From Apodemus sylvaticus (lineage: Eukaryota > Chordata > Mammalia > Rodentia > Muridae), in the NCBI RefSeq assembly GCF_947179515.1, contig NC_067472.1, forward strand, positions 78,558,266 through 78,622,265: a DNA stretch of 64,000 bases. The letters run 5' to 3'. Positions 55,620 to 64,000 of the stretch are shown in pieces. Both the position numbers and the translations under genes were made by a program. Positions within the stretch are counted from its first letter, which is position 1; the number at the start of each line of letters is the position of its first letter. Under the pieces are notes generated by a model that saw only the letters and a program-made list of their open reading frames with translations, had not been told where the DNA came from and searched no databases.

Positions 55620-57545
55620 CAGGCTTCCTTCCCTGTCCATTTTCCCAGTAGCTGGATCAAATGGCACTCTGTTTGCTTTTCGTGTTTTTGGTTTTGGACA
55701 AAATCACACTGTGGAGCCATGACTGTGCTAGAATTTCCCATATAACCCAGCCAGGCTGGCTTTGAACTTCCTCCTGCTCTTGTCCTCAAGTGCTGGGGTT
55801 ACAGGTGTAACTGTGCCTGGCTCTAAGCTGAATGATACTCCAAGGCCTTTCAAATGATGCTTTCCTTTTTTTTTTTTTTTTCTTTCTTTAAACCCTCTCA
55901 CTCGAGGCAAACTCTGCCACACAGCTATTTCCCAGCCCAGGTTTTAGCATTTTGAGGAACCTTCTTTCGTGCTGTTTTCCGTAATGGCTACACTAATTTA
56001 CATTCTCACCAAGAATGTAAGAGCGGTCCCCTTCCTCCTCCTCTCAAGCGTTTGTGTTGTTGACTTTGCTTTTTCTGGTCCCTGCTCATGGCTCTCCTGC
56101 CTCAGCTTCTTGGGTGATAGGATTAAACATGTGAGCCACCAGACCTAATTCCTATTTTGTTTGCTACTTTGTTTTTTGAGATAGGGTTTTTCTGTGTAAC
56201 AGCTCTTACTGGTAGACGTTCTGTGTAGGCCGTGCTGGCCTCATAGAGATCCGCCTGCCTCTACCTCCAGATTGTTGGGATTAAAGGCATGCACCATTAC
56301 ACCCAGCTTCCAATTCCATATTTTATTTTTATTTCAATATTTTATTGTGTGTGTGTGTGTCCGTGTGCAGGTATGTATATGCACATACGTGGAGGCAAAG
56401 GTCAACCTTGTCTTAGACAGGGTCTCTCACTAGGACCTGGACCTGGCTGATTAAATTAGAATGACTGTTGAGTGAGCCCCGGGGCCTCCTCTGCAGTCAG
56501 CTCCCCAGCACTGAGATTACATCACCACCTCTCCCAGATGTTCTGTGACTTAGGTTGCCTGAGCCCACATACCTGTCTCCTTTTGAGAAATGTCTACTCG
56601 TGAGATTCTCTCATTCTTTAGCTTGTTTTCTACTGTTAAATTGTTTGAATTTCTTATATTCTATCTATCTTTTCTATCTGATGGGTAGTTTGCCTGTTTT
56701 TTTTTTTTTTTTTGGTCAAGGTCTAACCTGATCTCCCAGGCTGGCCCAAACTTTGATCCTCCTGCCTCAGCCTCTCGATGCTGGATTGCAAATATATCTC
56801 ACCATGTCCAATATTTTCTTCATTTTTCTTGTTCTAAACATTGAGCATGGGGACTGTTAGGGCTAAAGTTAATCTGTAAGCCCATTTGCCCAAGGACAGA
56901 CACCTTTCTGGAATGCTGGGGGCTGACAAGCCATGTGTTTTCACTTCAATGCACAAGGTTGGTTGCCCATACGGCACAGGATGTGCTTGGTCACAGGGAG
57001 GCAGGAGCTACATGGGCAGGAAGTACATCAGGATGTTTGGAAGCAGAAGGTACCAAAGCCTGTGGGTTTGACCTTTCTAGGCACCTGTCTGACCTAATCG
57101 GGGGCCAATCTTCGTGAATCCTGAGCATGGATCTGGTCTGTGTCCATTGTCCTGGCCAGTATTACATAAAGCTTGTTTTAACTGGTCAGTTGCGGATTTA
57201 GTCTTTCTCTTAGAAATGTTCAGGTTTAATACCCCCTGCATGCTTGCATGTTCCCAGGGACATAGCTCCTGGAATTGTTTCTTACTTTCTTCTGCAACTT
57301 GCTGTTGGTGTGTAGAAATGTTACTGATTTGTTCGTGCTGACTTAGTGCCTGCCACATTAAGACATTCCGTTATGAATTCTAACATTTTAGGTTGAATCT
57401 TTTGGTTTTTCTAGAGACAGGCCATTTACATGCAAAATTTACTTCCTCTTTCCCTATTGGGTGCCCTTTTCTTCTTTCTCTTGCCTAACTGGCTAGAGCG
57501 CCAGTGCTATGCTGAGGTAAGGCGGAAGTGAGATGGCGGTGGAGG
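55620..57545 (-). mobile_element. Ancient L1 ORF2 region, antisense, fragmented
   Basis: Antisense L1 landmarks appear in the correct order: agctggatcaaatggcactc (55650s), ctaatttacattctcaccaa (55993), tttgagaaatgtctactcgt (56583), cttgctgttggtgtgtagaa (57298), tgggtgcccttttcttcttt (57460) and ctggctagagcgccagtgct (57490). B1 copies (about 55690-55825, 56175-56310 and 56715-56815) and an LTR-like block (56856-57250) separate the pieces. It is long dead. Confidence 0.75.
56856..57250 (+). mobile_element. LTR-like insertion inside the L1
   Basis: Begins tgttagggctaaagttaatc and contains attacataaagcttgtttta, which looks like an LTR poly(A) region. It interrupts the L1 order between the 56583 and 57298 landmarks. 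Family and exact 3' end are not determined. Confidence 0.45.
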
Positions 57546-57694
57546 TGAGATGGCAGTGGAAGTCGGCAGCTTTGTATGCCAGAGCGCAGCGCTTTCCTCT
57601 CCTCATGGCCCTGCTGTGAAGCTCCTGTGGGTTTGACTCGTGTGGCATTTACTGTGTCAAAGAGCCAGGCCTTCTTGCCTCAGTTTGCTTTTAT

Positions 57695-58110
57695 CTGAGT
57701 GTAAGCCCCCACCCTCGGTCAAGTGAGTGAGACACCGAGACACAGGCAAGAGGTTTATTTTCCAACGTGTTGGGGTGAACCTTCAACTAGTCCTCTAGGT
57801 GAGTTACTAAGAAGGCAACCCTGAATGGCTATTACAAGCAGTTTTTATACTTTTTGGGGACACAGGTTACATCAGCAAGGTTACAGTTCAAACTTATTGG
57901 CTAAGCATATTGACCTTTAAATCTATTGGCCAGCAAGCATGACACGCATTTGAACTCTACCTGGGACTTTCCAAAGGGTCGAGTAACTATCAGTCAGTAC
58001 ATTTTGAGACTATTTTATTCAAGAATGTTCCTGAGCGTGGCCTAACCTTGACTCCAGGCAGGAGGGGAGGTTGTAAGGAGGGTGTGGGACTGGAAAACCC
58101 CAAGGGTCCC
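57695..58110 (-). mobile_element. LTR-like element, minus orientation
   Basis: The minus strand reads AATAAACCTCTTGCC (plus TTTATT at 57754-57759) followed by a tgtctcggtgtctcactcac block, typical of an ERV LTR R-U5 end. Solo LTR inferred. Confidence 0.6.
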
Positions 58111-58136
58111 TCACGAGTTGGGTCTTTTGTTGTCTA

Positions 58137-58159
<23 letters not shown>

Positions 58160-58167
<8 letters not shown>

Positions 58168-58303
58168 TTTGAGACAGGCTGCATAGCCCTGGCTGTCCTG
58201 GAACTCACTCTTGTAGACCAGGCTGGCCTCAAACTCAGAAATCTGCCTGCCTCTGCCTCCCAAGTGCTGGGATTAAAGGTGTGCGCCACCACTGCCTGGT
58301 GGC
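58160..58303 (-). mobile_element. B1 SINE
   Basis: tttgagacaggctgcatagc (short deletion) to ggtgtgcgccaccactgcct. Confidence 0.93.
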
Positions 58304-58807
58304 AAGTAGGATTTTTACAGTGACCATATTATTCTGTTCTTCAAGTGGTTACTGTCCTGTGTCTCTCTCATTCTGATTTGTGGACACCACCTCATCCTTG
58401 GGTAAATCTTACCTGGTCTGGAGTGTGGTGCCTTTCACCTGCTGATGACTTCTGTCCAGCAGTGTTTGACTGAGGCCTGCATCTGTGTTCATTGGGAGTG
58501 AACCTTTTTGTGTGTCATTGTTTGGTTTGGGTAGCGTGGTAATACTGACTTCACAAAATTAATTTGGAATCTCTTCCCCTCAGATTTGTTTTTAGGATAT
58601 TAGAAGACTTGGCATTTGTTCCTGGATAGGGAGCTGCTGTGCCTGCTCAGGAGGAAAAAAGCTGTAAGTCTGAGGACCTGGGCTGGAGCATCAAGACCTA
58701 AAGGAGGAGAGAGCTCACTGCACACCATTCTCCAAGGCCCTCCACACAGCACTGTGCACTGCCACCAGCGCGCCTGTGCACACACAATTGAGTTAAATTA
58801 AGAATGA

Positions 58808-58940
58808 ACTGGTCGTGGCGGCAGACACCTTTAATCCCAGTGCTTGGGTACAGAGGCTGGTGGCTCTCTGTGAGTATGAGGCCAGTCCTGATTTACATAG
58901 TGAACTCCAAGATAGTCAAGACTACCCTGTCTTTACATCC
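58808..58940 (+). mobile_element. B1 SINE, diverged
   Basis: acctttaatcccagtgcttg and tgaggccagtcctgatttac. Confidence 0.75.
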
Positions 58941-59879
58941 CTTCCTCCCCCCCACCCGTGTTCCCCATCCCCCCCAAATTAAGAAAATACAAGTTTTGTG
59001 ATTGGCTAAGAAGCTAAAACAGAAGAATCCCAAGGTTAATGCTAGCATGGTAGAAGTTAGTATCAGCATGGAAAAAGCTCCCAGGCAGAAGGACAGAAGC
59101 TCTGCTGGGTGGAGCCTAGCATCCCCTTGAGCTGGTTCAACCACATTGGCTGAGGAACCTCCCTTGGGAATGCAGGGCTCACCTTAAGCCATGCTGAAGA
59201 GATGAGTAAAATAATTAGTTCTTTGATGAGATACTGTACTTCTCCATCCCAGAATCCCCCACCCAAACACAGGAGCTTAGGTCTCAGTCATGTAGGCTAA
59301 GTCTGCCCACTGTCCCTTTCCTTCTTCCTAAGCATGGCACCCCCAACACTTGGGTTTCCCTGTCACAACTTTGTCCTCCTTACTGTCTTCAAAGGCCCCT
59401 CCCCCCTTTTCATGTGTCTGACCTCCATGAGGCTTCCAAGATTAGGCCTTCTCTCCCAGCAACTGCTGAAGTCTTAACAGTTTCCCTGCCCTGGGGTATT
59501 GGGCTTTTTCTTCTTTTAAACCCTAGTATAATTGTCCTCAAGTTTCTGTTCGAGTCTGAGTAGATGACGAGTGTCCACTCCCGTCCACACTAACATCATG
59601 GAAGCCCACGTGCAGGGCACAAACTGTCCTTAGACCACCACTTTGCTTTGTTTAGATGGGAGTCTCACGTATCCCAGGTTGGCCTCTAACTTACTATGTA
59701 ACTAAGGATGATGGTAAACTTCATCGTTTTTAAGTCACTTGACCATCACCTCGTCAATGTCAGGCAGAGATTGTCCTTATCTTTTCTGTGATTAAACCTC
59801 GGGCCCAAGCTAGGTCTGGTCACCCTCCCTTAATAAGTCAATGAAAAAAAAAATCAAATTTATAGCATACTGACCCAAA

Positions 59880-60215
59880 AGCCGCAGCTTTCATCCTGAA
59901 GGGAATGAGAAAATTTATTCTGGAGCCATTTTGTGTGACCTTGGCTGGAACACATTTAGATTACCCCAAATTCTGTGTTCTAACATGGAAGCACTTTCAT
60001 GAAGTTTTATAGTTTTACAGAAAAAAGAAAGTCATAAATCCAGGCAAGTGTTAAAATGCATGGATAGAAACATCAGAGAGGTGGTTACAGCAAGATGGGG
60101 GAAGTCAATATGCTATCTGATGATACTCTGAGCTTTTGGGTTAGTGGAAGTTAGTTAATATATCCCAAAGGTTTCTATTAGTCACAGGATGTTAGTTCCA
60201 ACACAGAGGTGGGTA
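59880..60215 (-). mobile_element. LTR-like repeat, copy 2 of an inverted pair
   Basis: Reverse complement aligns along its length with 43465-43800. Minus-strand AATAAA at 59914-59919. Confidence 0.6.
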
Positions 60216-60339
60216 AGGCAAGATTGTTCCTGAGGCTAGAACTAGCCCAAGATGAGGCAGTTAGCCTCTGGACCTGTAACGTTCTAACCTCTGCCGCATT
60301 GTGATCAGACTCTACAGACAGCTTCTTTCCAGAAATTCT

Positions 60340-60900
60340 CATTCACAAACGGAACACAGAAAAAGGAGATTTATTCAATATGGCTGCGCTGGAAAGGATG
60401 ACAGAGAGATCCAGTGTATCCCTCAAATCTGTCTTGGGTTCTGAAGTAAGATCAACGTAGTGGGCCGAGGATGTGCACATCTCAGCAGTTGGGGTCAAGG
60501 TATGGTTCTACCTACCACCATCACTGTTAGGGTTCAGTCTCACTTGTGAGGTGGCTGGATGGGCTGTTAGCTGTGTGGAATCCCTTTCGGGGTGACAAGG
60601 TCCCCCTGTGGCTGGTGCCCTTTCCTTCTCCCAAAATGAGACTCCTGGCAACATTTCCATTTCTTTGGAGTCCATCATTTCAATAGTCTGATGGTCAGAT
60701 GGAAAAGCAGGTGTCTCTAGATGATCTCATTCTGCCTGCTTTTCACACTCTCCCAGAGCGCGGTAATGTCGAGCAGATGAGGAAATGTTGCATTTATTGC
60801 CCAAGGTCACAGTCCATGGCTGACTGAACCCCAATATGGATTATTTATCATCAGAAGAGTGGGCTGGGAGTGAGAGCACACGCCTAACACATCCTAGGGC
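60340..60900. other. Mostly unassigned sequence
   Basis: The left edge has minus-strand AATAAA (60371-60376) in an LTR-like context (agatttattcaatatggctg). The rest shows no repeat or gene I recognise. Confidence 0.35.
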
Positions 60901-61307
60901 CACACGCATGCTTGATCTCCTGTCACAGGAAAAAACTGAATAAAGTTATAAACACCTTTAGTTACAACAATAAAGACCTGAAAAAAAATTTTTTTACTTG
61001 GCTTAGGATGTGGGACATGGTGAGGATGGTCAGTGGGTCAAACATTCATCCACTAGAGCCAGGATCCCGAGAATTATGGCAGACAAAACTGAGGTATCAG
61101 GGTGAATGAAATTTCACTGGACATGATGTGACCTGTGATGCTGGAGATACTTGAAGAAATAAAACTGGTGCTATAGAGCATGTACTGATACACTTGCTTA
61201 GGAAATACTAAGTTACACAAAGTAGAATTTAGCTGAAGGAACGCTGTCTCCAGTATAACTGGAGACAAGCTGTGCACTGAGCAAGCTTGTTAGAAACTGT
61301 CAGAACA

Positions 61308-61500
61308 GCCAGGTGCTGGTGGGGCACACCTTTGATCCCAGCGCTTAGGAGGCAGAGGCAGGCGAATTTCTGAGTTTGAGGCCAGCCTGGTCTACAGAGT
61401 GAGTTCCAGGACAGCCAGAACTACACAGAGAAACCCTGTCTCGGAAAAAAAAAACAAAACAAAACCCTGAAACCAAAACCAAAAAAAAAAAAAAAAAAAG
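61308..61500 (+). mobile_element. B1 SINE with two A-rich tails
   Basis: agccaggtgctggtggggca start; the tail includes aaaacaaaacaaaaccctg and then poly(A). Confidence 0.92.
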
Positions 61501-61594
61501 TAGGATACAGAAAATTTGGACCATAATTGAAGTTTAGAGTTGCTGAGAAACTTTCTCTCTCTCTCTCTTTTTTTTGTTGTTGTTTTTTGTTTTT

Positions 61595-61680
61595 TGTTTT
61601 GTTTTTCGAGAGGCAGAAATCTGCCTGCCTCTGCCTGCCAAGTGCTGGGATTAAAGGCATGCACCACCACTGCTCAGCTG
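61595..61680 (-). mobile_element. B1 SINE, internally deleted
   Basis: tttcgagaggcagaaatctg joins the two ends of an antisense B1, losing the middle. Confidence 0.85.
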
Positions 61681-61859
61681 TTAGTAAACTCTTTAACTAA
61701 AAGGAGTTGGTGTCTTCTTTTTGGGCATCAGTCAGAGCCAGAAGCGCCTTATCAGCTGAGTTTCCCCTTATTTTTCTTGAGTGTGTGGAGTGAATTTCCA
61801 TGGAGCAAGGAGGCATAGTTTCCTGTGATAGGTTATTTTTCTGTTGCTGGTGAAATGAG

Positions 61860-62200
61860 GCAGTTTAAGACAGATTAGATTATATTAAAACGCAAGTTTA
61901 TTGGGAGGCTGCACTTGGGCGAATTCACTGGTCCCAAGGATTGAGGCCAGGGGAGTTGCCATGGGGAAAGAAGGCTGTAGGGGAGGGAGAGAGAAAGAGA
62001 AAGGGGCATGTGTGCACAGAGAGGAGGAGGAGAGGAAGAGGGAGGGAGACCAAAATGTCTGCATTACATCGGGAAGAGCCTCTGGGAGATGGGCAGTCCA
62101 GCCCCTGGGCTGGAGAGTTCAGGCTTGGGGGCAGGGTATGCCAGGGAGTGACTGGGGGACCCTGGGAGAACCTGGAAGCCAGGCTGCTTTGATAGGTAAA
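61860..62200 (-). mobile_element. LTR-like element, minus orientation
   Basis: Minus-strand AATAAA (61897-61902) lies in ttattgggaggctgcacttg, followed by a purine-rich ggagggagagagaaagag stretch. I recall this pattern from mouse ERV LTRs. Far end not determined. Confidence 0.45.
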
Positions 62201-62644
62201 ATATGCACCTCAGTCCTTAGTCTGAGGTCCAAAACCAAAAACCCTGTTGCTATCTTGGAGGCCCCAGGGAGATTTGTTCCACACCAGCCCTGGTGCTGCT
62301 GGAAAAGATACTCAGCTGGCCTGAGAGAAGGACTCCTAGGAAGACTAAGGAAGGGTGCTCCTGCGTGGTACCCTGGGCCTTCCTCTGAATGGCTTTCTGT
62401 ATTGCTAATGGACAGTCCAAACTCTGAGGTAAAGAAGAAAACAAAGAACCTGCAGGTTAAGGTAAGTCACCAAGAGTAGCCTCCAGCTCTCAGCCAGATA
62501 AGAGGACTCTTATCAAGGCCTCCGGGAGCTTCCTAGTAAAGCTAACACTGGGGTAAGACTGGCTGCCCAGCCAGGATCCTTTCTTGGAAGACTGTCTCTA
62601 CCCATTAGGAAAACAATGGAAGGGTATGCTGCAATTTTTTGTGT

Positions 62645-62795
62645 GTTTGGCTTTTCGAGACAGGGTTTCTCTGTGTAGCCCTGGTTGTCTTGGAACTCAC
62701 TCTGTAGACAAGGCTGGCCTCAAACTCAGAAATCTGCCTGCCTCTGCCTCCCAAGTGCTGGGATTAAAGGCGTGTGCTACCACTGCCTGGCTATG
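62645..62795 (-). mobile_element. B1 SINE
   Basis: ttcgagacagggtttctctg to cgtgtgctaccactgcctgg. Confidence 0.93.
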
Positions 62796-63159
62796 TTTAA
62801 ATCTTTAAATAAATCTGGTGCCTGTGTATCTTCTGAAAAAAAAAAAAAACTGTTGCCGAGACTCTTATGTCTGGGGTGTTTAGAAAGAACCTTCTTTAAG
62901 GAAATTCGCCAGCAGTTCCGCTGGCTTGAGTAGGATTAACTAGATGATTGAAAACTCACTTTTACTACTGAAGCCTGCCTCATCTGTGCCTCAGGGACAA
63001 ACTGCTGGCCTCTAGATCTCTTTTGATGCAAGAGGTTTAATTAAGACCTAGGCCCTTATTCATAGGATGAAGGAGTTTTGACTCTTGCAGAACAAGATAA
63101 TGGCTCTGGTAGCTCTAAGAACAAGTAAGCCTTGCAGCCTCATCTACTGAGCCCTGCAT

Positions 63160-63731
63160 GGTAAGGTCCCGGCATGAACGGGACAGCTGTGGTGGCTGTG
63201 GAGAAGGGGCAACACGAACCCCATTCGTCTCCATGGAAGGACCAGGCCTGATTTCAAAAAAGGCCATAAGGTCCCAGGTTCAGGAACAGACCGTAAGACC
63301 CAGAAACTAAGTCATAAGACACCAGGAATGAGCTCTAGGGACAAACCATAAAATCCAGAACAAGACCATAAAACCCCCTCCCAAAGAACAGCCGGGAGAT
63401 AACCACAGGAATGGGGAAATACCTTATCTCAGAATGGGCCATCTGCACTGGGCAGCCCTGTCTCTTCACAAGGCTGAACATTCATGACATAGGAATGCAG
63501 ATCACTGACCACCTGTGACCCCCTAGCACCCCCAATGAAATTTTAGATTACTTAATCCTTCTAGAGAGTCCCCTGGTCCCCTGTAATAGGGCCTGCGTGT
63601 CTTGGTCTGGAGTCGCCATCTTAGAGAATGGTTGGGCACACATGCTGGATGTTTCTGCAGAATAAACACTCTTTGTTTTTGCATACTGTCTGAGTCTGGG
63701 GTCTTCCTTCAGAGATTTTCTTACCCTTACA
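63160..63731 (+). mobile_element. LTR of gammaretrovirus-like (ERV1) type, probable solo LTR
   Basis: AATAAA at 63661-63666 is followed by ctctttgtttttgcatactg and a terminal ttacccttaca, ending in CA as LTRs do. The upstream part has a series of ccataa(g/a)-containing units (63263 to 63366). No gag or primer-binding site is evident just downstream. The 5' boundary is uncertain. Confidence 0.65.
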
Positions 63732-64000
63732 GAGGGAGACGCAAGAGCAGGAGCTCTCCCCTTCCCTCCAAGGAGACTCCAGGCTTCTCAGCAGCCTCGC
63801 CAGCCAGGGAAGCCAGGGGCTCTCCCCAGGAGCCACAGCCTCAAGGGCCAGTTTTTCTGTGCAGAAGAGCCACTTAGAGGTCGCAGAGTTTTAAGCAGAG
63901 CTGGTGTATCTGGCATGAATTCCGGAGTGATGGCACCCAGCCTTTGAAGCAGCCTTTGCCAGTGACTTCTTTTTTTCTCTGAGATTTTGCGGGTTTGTTC

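Noticed and set aside
61901..62479. 192-aa plus-strand open frame
   Set aside because: Runs through an LTR-like element; no recognisable domain, and the reading frame follows purine-rich repeats.

Overview
The window is nuclear DNA from a mouse or very close relative (Mus type). The evidence is dozens of rodent B1, B2, B3, B4 and ID SINEs, large simple-sequence tracts, and four multi-exon vertebrate genes whose spliced products I recognise as the mouse forms. Gene order and relative strands (Septin1 +, Mylpf -, Tbc1d10b +, Cd2bp2 +) match the SEPTIN1-MYLPF-TBC1D10B-CD2BP2 block of human 16p11.2, seen here in inverted orientation. No prokaryotic, plasmid or CRISPR-type feature is present.

Layout: 1-7.0 kb is repeat-rich intergenic DNA (SINEs, an old MLT1-type LTR, two copies of a rodent repeat, and a 231-nt pure purine tract). 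7.1-10.85 kb is Septin1, with 11 coding exons encoding 366 aa, a lymphoid-enriched septin GTPase. 11.03-13.63 kb is Mylpf on the minus strand, with 7 coding exons encoding 169 aa, the fast skeletal myosin regulatory light chain; its promoter has TATA, MEF2 and E-box motifs. Septin1 and Mylpf converge tail to tail, with poly(A) signals only about 200 bp apart. 13.7-16.35 kb is the divergent Mylpf/Tbc1d10b interval, which carries seven CCAAT/ATTGG motifs next to a CpG island. 16.4 to about 27 kb is Tbc1d10b, with 9 coding exons encoding about 800 aa, a Rab GTPase-activating protein. 28.9-31.4 kb is Cd2bp2, with 6 coding exons encoding 341 aa, a GYF-domain U5 snRNP protein; its promoter holds three perfect ETS octamers.

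From 31.4 to 64 kb I find no supportable protein-coding gene. This half is saturated with SINEs and also holds a 30-bp minisatellite, a 14-bp minisatellite, LTR remnants (many in minus orientation), a shattered antisense L1, and a few stretches I cannot explain by known repeats.

The four genes do not form a pathway; they are compact neighbours with different roles (septin cytoskeleton, muscle contraction, Rab trafficking, splicing). I saw no convincing undescribed biological system. The best follow-ups are regulatory motif clusters, unusual tandem repeats, and the cluster of oriented LTR poly(A) signals. All exon coordinates were read by eye from splice signals and reading-frame continuity. 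Repeat boundaries are approximate (about 10 bp for SINEs, more for LTRs).
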